Of a stretch of DNA of 64,000 nucleotides, positions 44,558 to 51,030 are shown one piece after another (position 1 is the stretch's first letter; each line of letters begins with the position of its first letter). Source of the DNA: Cherax quadricarinatus. Taxonomy: Eukaryota; Arthropoda; Malacostraca; Decapoda; Parastacidae. A model generated the notes under the pieces. The model did no database searches. It worked only from the letters and a program-made list of their open reading frames with translations, and was not told the DNA's origin. The stretch lies in the NCBI RefSeq assembly GCF_038502225.1, contig NC_091292.1, positions 102,146,128 through 102,210,127 of the forward strand, in the 5' to 3' direction. The position numbers and the translations under genes are program-made.

Positions 44558-44641
44558 CAGCAGCAGAGGCGTACTGGAAGCAACATACAACATAGTCCAG
44601 ATGTTGACCACCACCACACACACTTCGAAGATCAACTGCAT
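25416..44641 (-). CDS. Variant ionotropic glutamate receptor (IR family), 10 coding exons, one in-frame UGA
   Basis: Ligand-gated cation channel subunit of the divergent ionotropic receptor group, used mainly for chemosensation in arthropods. Coding exons (minus): 44641-43706, 42889-42692, 42009-41886, 40228-40017, 37633-37426, 36834-36653, 35826-35696, 29904-29718, 27476-27301, 25749-25416. Total is 2,688 nt (895 codons plus stop) with every junction in phase. Order: signal peptide, poly-Gln, Asn/Asp/Pro-rich part, N-terminal domain, S1 lobe with a conserved Arg (GERGEVVDYT), M1 (ITGALMLMCVMYYIT), pore, M2/M3 (RLLVATWIIFSMVTLTSYIA), S2 lobe, M4 (AGAFYILVIGNIIALLLFLV). It does not look like the co-receptors IR25a or IR8a. 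A TGA at 44041-44039 (codon 201) breaks exon 1. AATAAA (minus, 25275-25270) is a plausible poly(A) signal about 140 nt past the stop. Confidence 0.93.
25770..27300. other. IR intron 9, no gene seen
   Basis: AT-rich intronic DNA between S2 exons. I see fragments of SINE-like text (for example near 26940-27000) but no clear element or RNA gene. Confidence 0.5.
27301..27476 (-). CDS. IR exon 9: S2 ligand-binding lobe, first part
   Basis: Acceptor CTTCGGTGCAG, donor GTACAG. QHEAADYQLLKLSEVPLYQK and DTKYAFIAWRLYMEDRIAIR fit the S2 region. Leaves phase 2, completed by G of exon 10 to Arg. Confidence 0.94.
27600..28495 (+). mobile_element. RTE-like LINE 3' part with nested CR1 tail
   Basis: GGGGAATGTATGAGAGTATG, then a GGTCGGCCTAGGAAAAGTTG block aligns with the C-terminal RT region of the copy at 8270-8720, but with frameshifts. 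A CR1/L2-like tail (28208-28394) is inserted in the 3' UTR. The end is CACCCTGCCTTGGTGGGAAA then CGGCCAATGTATTAATAAA. Confidence 0.85.
28208..28394 (+). mobile_element. CR1/L2-like LINE 3' tail nested in RTE-like element
   Basis: GGCACTGGACAAGCACCTAA codes the end of ORF2, followed by the tail CCGCGGGGGCGCTGACCCCC and CTCCAGGTAAACTCCAGGTA. It interrupts the RTE tail between TGCAG... and GCACCTCTGGCAAGACAGTG. Confidence 0.88.
28602..28690 (-). ncRNA. Hammerhead-like motif, Penelope terminal repeat (same family as 62430-62520)
   Basis: Minus strand reads TTGACAA, hairpin AGCTCC-TGGA-GAGC, then GAAACGTTGCC. It is followed by AATAAAAATGCCACATTAGT and AGTGCACTTGTGTCC-like sequence seen at the 3' end of the GIY-YIG element at 62430. 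Core position 7 is C here, as allowed in hammerheads. Stem I retains only two or three pairs. Confidence 0.6.
29493..29659 (-). mobile_element. TAA-tail SINE-like element, longest form
   Basis: Plus strand: (TTA)n, TAATCAAGGGGGAAGCGCTA, AACCCGGAGGATTATACAGC, then GGCATTCAGGCTTAATTCGG and CCCTCACCAACATCAAGGAA. Flanked by TGTGATGACCTCCA (29479-29492, 29660-29673). No A/B box for tRNA was recognised. Confidence 0.92.
29718..29904 (-). CDS. IR exon 8: pore and M2/M3 segment
   Basis: Acceptor GTTTTTTACAG, donor GTAAGT. QGCEWSVGNGPRLLVATWII, then FSMVTLTSYIAMLTASFT, the IR equivalent of the SYTANLAAF gate motif. Confidence 0.97.
30225..32523 (-). mobile_element. RTE-like LINE, RT and C-terminal part (minus)
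   Basis: Frames in order on the minus strand: WNDEVKGVINEKKVVYERFL; VREALRRMKGGKTAGTDGIM; IVPLYKGKGDKRDCKNYRGI; FIAFMDLEKAYD (motif A); GLRQGCVMSPWLFNIFIDGV (motif B); [12 protein letters not shown] (FADD); [21 protein letters not shown] few frameshifts separate them. The 3' end at about 30225 is the CGGCCGACTTGTTGAAAAA tail shared by many fragments here. The endonuclease half is at 34829-35645, separated by a nested LINE. Confidence 0.93.
32524..34828 (+). mobile_element. CR1/L2-like LINE nested in the RTE-like LINE (plus)
   Basis: RT domain with motifs NLPLLSKIFEKLVHRRLYSF, GIFIDLRKAFD (motif A), [20 protein letters not shown] (motif B) and LFADDTTYVI (FADD). The C-terminus contains FLGLYLDNNLNFSTHIQHIT and VKGPKIWNTLPENSRTADTF. 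One frameshift near 33780 and no endonuclease at the 5' side. The 3' end reads GAGAATAAACTTTGAATTTG and abuts the resumed RTE-like sequence. Confidence 0.92.
34829..35645 (-). mobile_element. AP-endonuclease half of the interrupted RTE-like LINE
   Basis: Minus strand: VIVSVYAPGEERSVEERERF, VMVVGDFNDKVG (catalytic GDFN), SLLDYVLVDKML (D-Y-V-L), AIYISDHYLVVATV (SDH). It continues to EVCGYRRVGAGGKRS, where the nested LINE begins. The true continuation is QAVCLWNDEVKG at 32515. 5'-truncated at about 35645, 50 bp from IR exon 7. Confidence 0.92.
35696..35826 (-). CDS. IR exon 7: first membrane segment
   Basis: Acceptor GTGTTTTGCAG, donor GTACGT. MWMGITGALMLMCVMYYITC is M1, and SLVLLKIFGASLS leads to the pore. 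Phase 0 in, phase 2 out, matching exon 8. The exon is squeezed between a truncated RTE-like LINE (ends about 35645) and a Penelope-type foldback (from about 35861). Confidence 0.9.
35861..35990. mobile_element. Penelope-type foldback, short
   Basis: Arms contain GATTGAGACACTTGTGTAAC and, inverted, GTTGCACAAGTGTCTCAATC, meeting at AAGGTAACGTTTCCTTAA. The hammerhead core is missing. The same arm sequence flanks the palindrome at 49438-49954. Confidence 0.75.
36195..36620 (-). repeat. RTE-like 3' end relative followed by tRNA-derived SINE body
   Basis: 36195-36365 matches the 2935-3305 repeats (CCACCGAGGCAGGGTTACCT, AACGAAAGTTTTTC). 36430-36610 is the SINE body (ATCCAGGATAACCCAAGAAA, CTTACTTCCATTGGGGGTCC, CCCAGGATGCAACCCACACC) without a preserved tRNA head. 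Confidence 0.75.
36653..36834 (-). CDS. IR exon 6: S1 lobe, second part
   Basis: Acceptor CCGTGTGTAG, donor GTATAG. VIGELQKYTADFSLNLAITG then ERGEVVDYTVGYFNDPLTFC. The Arg aligns with the iGluR residue that binds the ligand carboxylate. Ends ALIRPFQPL, the IR hallmark before M1. Confidence 0.95.
37230..37420 (+). mobile_element. TAA-tail SINE-like element next to IR exon 5
   Basis: CCCTCAAGGAAGATTCCTTG, then GCTCTTGATTTAGGGAATTG, CCAGGCGCTGTATAATCCTC, CGGGTTTAGCACTTCCCCTT and GATTATAATAATAATAATAA. The tail ends at 37420; IR exon 5 ends at 37426. No clear target duplication was seen. Confidence 0.88.
37426..37633 (-). CDS. IR exon 5: S1 ligand-binding lobe, first part
   Basis: Acceptor CGTTGTTGCAG, donor GTCTGA. 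FTVVTMNYAPFTFYEVKSGV is the start of S1; QWGLRLDNGSYTG precedes the conserved G-x-I/V-G. A TAA-tail SINE lies only 5 nt past the donor GT (see findings). Leaves phase 1. Confidence 0.93.
38140..38313 (+). mobile_element. TAA-tail SINE-like element
   Basis: Same order of blocks as at 37230. Flanked by GCTATGTATGAT (38128-38139, 38314-38325). Contains a C-rich tract (CCCCCCCCCC). Confidence 0.92.
38466..38562 (-). ncRNA. Hammerhead-like motif in Penelope terminal repeat
   Basis: Minus strand reads CTGAAGA, hairpin AGCCTAC-TGT-GTAGGC, GAAACGTTTC, then ATAATAAAGATACCTAACTG. All core positions expected of a hammerhead (CUGANGA...GAAA) are present. Stem I shows only UC/GA pairing next to the core. 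Confidence 0.65.
38820..39002 (-). mobile_element. tRNA-derived SINE (minus)
   Basis: Minus strand begins with a tRNA-like head: TAGCTTGGTTGGTAGCGCAC (A-box-like) and GTGGTTCGATCCCCGG (B box), then the body ending in GGATGCGACCCACACC-complement sequence. As a tRNA gene it would lack a proper acceptor stem, so it is called a SINE. Confidence 0.85.
39640..39965 (+). repeat. Dispersed repeat (GTACCTCTGTAATCTTTTGA family)
   Basis: TTGTAACTAGTTCAGCTATC, GTCCAGTTCCTGGACCCATT, CTACCGCCCACAGGATGGGT, GGGGTGCATAATAGAT. Inverted copy at 50225-50430, short copy at 28930-29000. Family not recognised. Confidence 0.75.
40017..40228 (-). CDS. IR exon 4: region before S1
   Basis: Acceptor TTTGTGTGTAG, donor GTACGC. 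Contains SGYGTVIASWLPWEKSVL and VDVWVPGVGQVWNNPLYTDK. The stretch F-x-N-x-x-G-x-x just before S1 is typical of IRs. Leaves phase 0. Confidence 0.9.
40515..40797 (+). mobile_element. CR1/L2-like LINE 3' end
   Basis: Codes the ORF2 end (GPKLFNSLPSSIRGIANKPL, AAFKRELDRYLK) then the tail GACCGGGCCGCGGGGGCGTT. Confidence 0.88.
41130..41787. repeat. RTE-like tail (minus) followed by CR1/L2-like 3' end (plus)
   Basis: 41130-41470: reverse RTE-like tail (GGCTGTCTTCCACCAAGGTA, TCTCAAGTCCGGCTAACC). 41495-41787: CR1/L2-like end with [20 protein letters not shown] and AVFKQALDKHLKS and the usual tail. IR exon 3 starts about 100 bp further right. Confidence 0.82.
41886..42009 (-). CDS. IR exon 3: N-terminal domain
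   Basis: Acceptor GACGTTAAG, donor GTACTT. DVGRVTMTIQRSKWFQDANK then MLLVYTGSALPLSTLTQQNF. Leaves phase 1. Confidence 0.87.
42130..42400 (-). mobile_element. Penelope terminal repeat with hammerhead-like motif (minus)
   Basis: Minus strand: CTTATATAAGCGCCAGCC-type promoter-like TATA sequence, GAGGGACTGATTACCTCATC, then CTGTA, TTGATAA, hairpin AGCCACT-GGAT-GGC, GAAACGTCTACA and AATAAAGATAACCAGATG. The bases flanking the core pair perfectly over four positions (UGUA with UACA), with C at the expected cleavage position. Confidence 0.65.
42415..42665. repeat. Penelope-associated foldback fragment
   Basis: GTCCAGGATCTTTCCTTAAT and the inverted ATTAAGAAAAGATCCTAAAC form arms, followed by TTATGGACAAGGTAGATTAT. 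The same sequence is at 48115-48260. Ends next to IR exon 2. Confidence 0.7.
42692..42889 (-). CDS. IR exon 2: N-terminal domain
   Basis: Acceptor GTTCCCCAG, donor GTAAGATC, phase 0 at both ends (66 codons). Reads MVLYTPEEPYLGLVEAVVSS and ends CVAYVILARLQ. Weak similarity only; assigned by phase and by position upstream of S1. Confidence 0.85.
43190..43370. mobile_element. Penelope-type foldback split by a 28-bp mini insertion
   Basis: Inverted arms TTCAGAACATTTATT and AATAAATGTCCTGAAC surround two hammerhead-like cores: minus CTGATGA...GAAACG (43261-43297) and plus CTGAAGA...GAAACG (43302-43330). The left arm is broken by the TAA-tail element at 43219-43246. Confidence 0.7.
43219..43246 (-). 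mobile_element. TAA-tail SINE-like mini insertion (28 bp)
   Basis: ATTATTATAATCAAAAAGAA then GCGCTAAG. Flanked by the 13-bp duplication CAGAACATTTATT (43206-43218, 43247-43259). Confidence 0.9.
43706..44641 (-). CDS. IR exon 1: signal peptide, poly-Gln, low-complexity region, start of N-terminal domain; in-frame TGA
   Basis: ATG at 44641-44639 follows an acceptor-like TTTACGTTGCAG, so a 5' UTR exon may precede it. MQLIFEVCVVVVNIWTMLYV is a signal-peptide-like start. Poly-Gln is followed by imperfect repeats such as DYIINPSVDN and DDYANNSPADKH. After LLTTD a TGA (44041-44039) interrupts. The same frame continues LPVVSDEASLESYTRPTLPT to LLTRHLTGCYK and ends at donor GTATTT. Either a stop in this allele, readthrough, an unseen small intron, or a sequence error in the GACTGACTGACT repeat. 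Confidence 0.65.
44455..44560 (-). repeat. CAG/CAA repeat coding poly-Gln in IR exon 1
   Basis: About 35 triplets, CTG with interspersed TTG on the plus strand. Minus strand gives a long run of Gln codons after the signal peptide. The CAA interruptions usually stabilise such tracts. Open frames on the plus strand (poly-Leu, poly-Cys) are by-products. Confidence 0.93.
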
Positions 44642-44984
44642 CTGCAACGTAAATATTTTACAACCATATCATATATGTTATTACTTTTCTGGGGTTCGAA
44701 TTGAGGCGGTGCAAGTAGCAGGCCCTCCTGCCTCAGGCGCTACATAACCCATACAGGTTTAGCACATTTACACGAATATAATATTATAACCATAAATATG
44801 CCAGTATGCCGTAGATAAAGTTCATATGACGGTAAACCCGTAGGAATGATACAACTGCCTGGGACATGGGAGATGATCCAGTGTGATCCATCACCAGGAC
44901 AGCCACACTGAATGAAGATAATCACAGCCTGCAATAATTTGCTATATTAATAAAAATTCTGTCTCAAACTAATTCTAATAATTA

Positions 44985-45330
<346 letters not shown>

Positions 45331-45463
45331 CCCCCAGACTAAATGCTGCAATTTCAAGTTGTGCGAGATTATTACTTCACGAATACTGTCATAATTATCG
45401 ATTGATTCGTTTAACTTTATTTAATCTTTCATGTCCTTTTATGAGATCTCCTTCTTGCTGCTG

Positions 45464-47017
45464 TCAGCCAGGGAGTCTACTTACCTGGAGGGTGGGTAGA
45501 CTCCCTTGACTCTACCCACCTGGAGGGTGGACAGACTCCCTTGATTCTACCCACCTGGAGGGTGGACAGACTCCCTTGATTCTACCCACCTGGAGGGTGG
45601 ACAGACTCCCTTGATTCTACCCACCTGGAGGGTGGGTAGACTCCCTTGATTCTACCCACCTGGAGGGTGGACAGACTCCCTTGACTCTACCCACCTGGAG
45701 GGTGGGTAGACTCCCTTGACTCTACCCACCTGGAGGGTGGACAGACTCCCTTGACTCTACCCACCTGGAGGGTGGGTAGACTCCCTTGACTCTACCCACC
45801 TGGAGGGTGGGTAGACTCCCTTGACTCTACCCACCTGGAGGGTGGGTAGACTCCCTTGACTCTACCCACCTGGAGGGTGGACAGACTCCCTTGACTCTAC
45901 CCACCTGGAGGGTGGGTAGACTCCCTTGACTCTACCCACCTGGAGGGTGGACAGACTCCCTTGACTCTACCCACCTGGAGGGTGGGTAGACTCCCTTGAC
46001 TCTACCCACCTGGAGGGTGGGTAGACTCCCTTGACTCTACCCACCTGGAGGGTGGACAGACTCCCTTGACTCTACCCACCTGGAGGGTGGGTAGACTCCC
46101 TTGACTCTACCCACCTGGAGGGTGGACAGACTCCCTTGATTCTACCCACCTGGAGGGTGGGTAGACTCCCTTGACTCTACCCACCTGGAGGGTGGACAGA
46201 CTCCCTTGATTCTACCCACCTGGAGGGTGGGTAGACTCCCTTGACTCTACCCACCTGGAGGGTGGACAGACTCCCTTGATTCTACCCACCTGGAGGGTGG
46301 ACAGACTCCCTTGATTCTACCCACCTGGAGGGTGGGTAGACTCCCTTGACTCTACCCACCTGGAGGGTGGACAGACTCCCTTGATTCTACCCACCTGGAG
46401 GGTGGGTAGACTCCCTTGACTCTACCCACCTGGAGGGTGGACAGACTCCCTTGACTCTACCCACCTGGAGGGTGGGTAGACTCCCTTGATTCTACCCACC
46501 TGGAGGGTGGACAGACTCCCTTGATTCTACCCACCTGGAGGGTGGACAGACTCCCTTGATTCTACCCACCTGGAGGGTGGACAGACTCCCTTGATTCTAC
46601 CCACCTGGAGGGTGGACAGACTCCCTTGATTCTACCCACCTGGAGGGTGGACAGACTCCCTTGATTCTACCCACCTGGAGGGTGGACAGACTCCCTTGAC
46701 TCTACCCACCTGGAGGGTGGACAGACTCCCTTGACTCTACCCACCTGGAGGGTGGACAGACTCCCTTGACTCTACCCACCTGGAGGGTGGACAGACTCCC
46801 TTGACTCTACCCACCTGGAGGGTGGACAGACTCCCTTGACTCTACCCACCTGGAGGGTGGACAGACTCCCTTGATTCTACCCACCTGGAGGGTGGACAGA
46901 CTCCCTTGACTCTACCCACCTGGAGGGTGGACAGACTCCCTTGATTCTACCCACCTGGAGGGTGGACAGACTCCCTTGACTCTACCCACCTGGAGGGTGG
47001 ACAGACTCCCTGGCTGA
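45464..47017. repeat. Large 35-bp minisatellite bounded by inverted repeats
   Basis: About 43 units of 35 bp (45479-47002). Each unit: CTCCCTTGA, then C or T, TCTACCCACCTGGAG, then GGTGGGTAGA or GGTGGACAGA. TCTACCCACC and GGTGGGTAGA are perfect complements around a 5-nt loop, so the first unit type is a hairpin; the second has two changes in the stem. The flanks TCAGCCAGGGAGTCT (45464) and AGACTCCCTGGCTGA (47003) are a perfect 15-bp inverted repeat. Confidence 0.95.
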
Positions 47018-47194
47018 GAGTAACTTCGATAATTCAGTCTTTCATCATAACTTGTGTTTTAATTCTGATCATTAGTTTGTAGTCTTGTCTGAACCTCTAA
47101 CTTATCCACAGGAACCATCAGTTCATCTGGTAAAGTTTCTGGTCAGCGAAACATCTTCATAAATCGCATACATTTCGGTCACTCCACGAGACAA

Positions 47195-47570
47195 GAAAGG
47201 TATCCCCCCTGTTGCATAACCCCAGCCTCCGAAAGGTATCCCCTTGTTGCATAATCCCAACCCCAGAAAGGTATCCCCTTGTTGCATGATCCCAACCCCA
47301 GAAAGGTATCCCTTTGTTGCATAATCCCAACCCCAGAAAGGTATCTCTTTGTTGCATAATCCCAACCCCCGAAAGGTATCCCCTTGTTGCATAACCCCAG
47401 CCTCCGAAAGGTATCCCCTTGTTGCATAATCCCAACCCCAGAAAGGTATCCCCTTGTTGCATAATCCCAACCCCAGAAAGGTATCCATTTGTTGCATAAT
47501 CCCAACCCCAGAAAGGTATCCCCTTGTTGCATAATCCCAACCCCAGAAAGGTATCCCCTTGTAGCACAAC
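47195..47570. repeat. Second 35-bp minisatellite
   Basis: About 10.7 units of GTTGCATAATCCCAACCCCA plus GAAAGGTATCCCCTT, unrelated in sequence to the neighbouring array but of equal unit length. All three minus frames stay open (repeating GDTFLGLGLCNK, IPFWGWDYATRG, YLSGVGIMQQ) because 35 bp shifts frame each unit. Not treated as a gene. Confidence 0.93.
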
Positions 47571-48600
47571 ACCCCCCTGTACCTCGGTGCCCACAACTAC
47601 AAAGGTGCAGAATACGGCGTAAATTTGTAATGGAAATATTAGCAATGAAGAAATTAAACAAACCAGAAGAGGCATTTACAAATCCATATGGAAGCTAATA
47701 TTCCGATTTCTTCAATAAAAATAATTAATTAGAACATACACAGGACAAATGTGTTTCAAATCTTCCAGTAAAAACACCATTTTTAAAGCTAAACTGAAGA
47801 GGGATACTATATTTGTAGATGAATGGTTCAGAGAACCGACATGTTGATAAATTAGACACATATGCAACTCTTGGGTATCTTTATTGAGGAAACGTTTCGC
47901 CACTATAGTTATGTAACTATTATAACCAAAGCTAAGCGGTAAACTCACCAGGGTCATGTTATTATCTAGGAGACCAATATATTAAGATAACCAACACAAC
48001 ACTTCAAGCATCTGAGTTTTAATTATCAAGTTATAGGAGTTTAAGGGTTGAAGTTAAATTGTGTTGCAGAGGTGTAAGCTTCACTCAAGACCTCTGCAAC
48101 ACTATTATCCTCAATGATTTAAGTTGTACCATGAATTAAGTAAAGATCCTGGACTTCACCTTACGAAAGCAAAGCAAATGTGATAGTAATTATGGACAAG
48201 GTAGATTATAGGGGGAAAATAACATATTAGAAAACGGGAACTGACGCCCCTCTTAAGTTACTTCACAGAAACCAGTTTAATTTATAAAAATTGGCAAATT
48301 AACTTACACAGCTTAAAATGTAGGAAAGTTTTCTTTGAGGGGGAACCCATAACTACTGAAAGTTGAAAGCCGATCAGAAGATGCATTCTCCAGGTACTGC
48401 ACAGAATCCAACAAGACTTGTATACCCGGAGAGGGTTTCGGGGGGTCAACGCCCCCGTCATACTCTCCATCCATTCCACATGATGCATCAACCGTAAACC
48501 ATTGATGCCGTTCACTCTCATTGCATTTTTAATCAGGGGAAAGCGCTAAACACGCATGGACCATATAGCACTTATGTAATGGGAAGCATTCAGCTCCTGG
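47571..48600. other. Intergenic DNA with Penelope fragments
   Basis: Contains a terminal-repeat piece at 47845-47915 (GGGTATCTTTATTGAGGAAA, CGTTTCGCCACTATAG; core lost) and a relative of the 42415 repeat at 48115-48260. No gene seen. Confidence 0.6.
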
Positions 48601-48619
48601 ACGTCATGTCCCCCGAGCT

Positions 48620-49345
48620 GCTATAAGACAAGATTTCCTTGGATTTTCAACCCGGAAACTTAGTCATCAAAATAACCCAAGAAAGTGAGTGCGTCATCGA
48701 GGACTGAGTAAGTTTACTCAGGTATACACAAATACAGTTACATAGATTATCATACATAGCAGCATATGTGTAGACAACCTGGGATAACCCATAAAAGTCA
48801 GTGACTTATTTCCATTGTGGTCCTTCAAGCTTGTCCCCCCAGGATGCCACCCACACCAGTCACCTAACACCGAGGTGATTATTATAATAAAAAAGAAGCG
48901 CTAAACCACAAGGGTTAACACCGAGGTGAACAGGGACAGCAGATGTAAGCAGACACGCTCAGTATTTCTACCCATGTAGGGCATCGAACCACTGACACTC
49001 AACGTGTTTACCTGGAGTTTACCTGGAGAGAGTTCCGGGGGTCAACGCCCCCGCGGCCCGGTCTGTGACCAGGTTTCCTGGTGGATCAGAGCCTGATCAA
49101 CCAGGCTGTTACTGCTGGCTGCACGCAAACCAACGTACGAGCCACAGCCCGGCTGATCAGGAACCGACTTTAGGTGCTTGTCCAGTGCCAGCTTGAAGAC
49201 TGCCAGGGGTCTGTTGGTAATCCCCCTTATGTATGCTGGGAGGCAGTTGAACAGTCTCGGGCCCCTGACACTTATTGTATGGTCTCTTAACGTGCTAGTG
49301 ACACTACATCAGCTACATCAGTGTGAGGTAAGAGCGTTCCCAACC
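48620..49345 (-). mobile_element. tRNA-derived SINE interrupted by two other insertions
   Basis: SINE body (GGATAACCCATAAAAGTCAG, CCAGGATGCCACCCACACCA) is broken at 48878-48915 by a TAA-tail element and, near 49010-49310, by a CR1/L2-like tail (minus). After the second insertion the tRNA-like part resumes (AGAGCGTTCCCAACCAAGCC, ACGGGACACT). A three-layer nest. Confidence 0.82.
48878..48915 (-). mobile_element. TAA-tail SINE-like mini insertion in a SINE
   Basis: ATTATTATAATAAAAAAGAA then GCGCTAAACCACAAGGGT. Flanked by TAACACCGAGGTG (48865-48877, 48916-48928). Confidence 0.9.
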
Positions 49346-49437
49346 AAGCCACGGGACACTCTATGGCGTTGTGACGTCACTAAAACCTCCAACAAAGCGC
49401 CAATATTTATAAATTTATGAAAAACCGACAAGTTGAA

Positions 49438-49954
49438 GATTGAGACACTTATGCAGCATATGGGAATCTTTATTCAGGAAACGTTTCGCCACACAGTGGC
49501 TTCATCAGTCCAATACAAAGAGGAAGGCGTAAGGAGAGGAGGAGAATGAGGTAATCAGTCCCTCAACCTGGGGTCGATGTGTTCAGTCCATCAATCTTGT
49601 AGAATGTACAGCATAGGGCCGTAGACGTGGCTTATATACTGTAGTGAGGTGACGTGAAGCAGGTGGAGGCGGGGTCATGGTGGTACCATCCACTAGTCGA
49701 AGTATGTACCACCATGACCCCGCCTCCACCTGCTTCACGTCACCTCACTACAGTATATAAGCCACGTCTACGGCCCTATGCTGTACATTCTACAAGATTG
49801 ATGGACTGAACACATCGACCCCAGGTTGAGGGACTGATTACCTCATTCTCCTCCTCTCCTTACGTCTTCCTCTTTGTATTGGACTGATGAAGCCACTCTG
49901 TGGCGAAACGTTTCCTGAATAAAGATTCCCATATGCTGCATAAGTGTCTCAATC
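49438..49954. mobile_element. Penelope terminal repeats as a 249-bp palindrome, with two hammerhead-like motifs
   Basis: Arms 49438-49686 and 49706-49954 are equal in length and nearly identical, separated by 19 bp. Each arm runs from GATTGAGACACTTATGCAGC inward through GGGAATCTTTATTCAGG, the hammerhead-like core, TCAGTCCCTCAACC, and a TATA-like GTATATAAGCC, to CATGGTGGTAC. Cores: plus 49884-49909 CTGATGA, hairpin AGCCAC-TCT-GTGGC, GAAACG; minus copy differs by one loop base. Confidence 0.85.
49884..49909 (+). ncRNA. Hammerhead-like ribozyme core, canonical form
   Basis: CTGATGA, then A, GCCAC with loop and GTGGC, then GAAACG. Stem I next to the core: GGA (49881-49883) can pair with TCC following GAAACGTT. 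Stem III would be the self-complementary ACGT, which fits a two-molecule (dimeric) hammerhead. A mirrored copy is in the left arm (about 49479-49504, minus). Confidence 0.65.
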
Positions 49955-50224
49955 ATAAACCACCTTATTTTACAACACAATTTATCACAACGAGGCAGAA
50001 GCCTGCATAACACACTCTGTGTAACACTGTGTAACACACTCTGTGTAACACACTCTGTGTAACACACTCTGTGTAACACACTCTGCGTAACACACTCTGT
50101 TTAAGGAAGCATAATCCAGTTATGTATTGCAAAATATTACTATACATTTGGAGAATAAAAGCATCACTGCAGCTACAGACGCCATTAACAACACCAGTCT
50201 TCTCCTAAGCAGGATACGCTGTTA

Positions 50225-50430
50225 GTTTAAGTTAGTTTAATATGTTTATTATGCACACCATACCCATCCTGTGGGCGGTAGTCAAAAGATTACAAAGGTA
50301 CATAATGGGTCCAGGGACTGGACCCCAAAGTTATGATATAGCTGAACTAGTTACAAAGGTAATGAACTCCAGGTAGATCTGGTCACAATCATGGCAAGTT
50401 ACAGAGGTAATGAATCAGCCTATACGCTGG
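50225..50430 (-). repeat. Inverted copy of the 39640 repeat family
   Basis: ATGCACACCATACCCATCCT, GTGGGCGGTAGTCAAAAGAT, GTCCAGGGACTGGACCCCAA. The GGTCCAGGGACTGGACC part is itself a small palindrome. Confidence 0.75.
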
Positions 50431-50717
50431 TGTGGAAATTTTGAAGTCGCCCAGAGGAGGCTTTCTAAAGTTATCTCACAGAAGCCGTGTTTTGTAATGG
50501 ACTGTATAAAATTAGGCAGAGGACACCTTCACCAGTCAATTGTTACACGAATCTTTTATCTAGTAATAGTTGACCAGCGTTGAAAATTTGAAACCGATAG
50601 GATGAGGCATTCTGGAGTTATAAAGGAACGTCTTGAAGGAAGTTAATGTTAGAAGAGAACACTAACTTATACTGTGGCGGCTCTAACACTTTCTGAAGAA
50701 TTTACTAAACTAGTGAA

Positions 50718-50721
<4 letters not shown>

Positions 50722-50806
<85 letters not shown>
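50722..50806. repeat. (AT)n microsatellite
   Basis: More than 80 bp of TA dinucleotide, with further TA runs at 50936-50952. Confidence 0.97.
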
Positions 50807-50811
<5 letters not shown>

Positions 50812-51030
50812 GGAGGTACCACCTCTAGAACTGTTATAGGGACCCTCATCCTCAGAGAAAAGAATAAACTTGCTTCAGGGAAAACTCAAGATTCTCCCTG
50901 AAGCTGTTTGAGAATTTTCTCCTACCACCCCCTATATTATATATATATATACATTTTATTTAAAGACAAAATACATTGACAAAACATTCACAAAAATATG
51001 ATACAAAGTGAAACAACAGGTAACTCAGAG

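Noticed and set aside
44300..44747. Poly-Leu and poly-Cys ORFs on the plus strand
   Set aside because: Shadows of the CAG/CAA tract in IR exon 1 on the minus strand.
45464..47570. CRISPR-like array
   Set aside because: Units are contiguous with no unique spacers, and the surroundings are eukaryotic; these are minisatellites.
47123..47675. Three minus-strand repeat-protein ORFs
   Set aside because: Same 35-bp minisatellite read in three frames; no start context, promoter or non-repeat domain.
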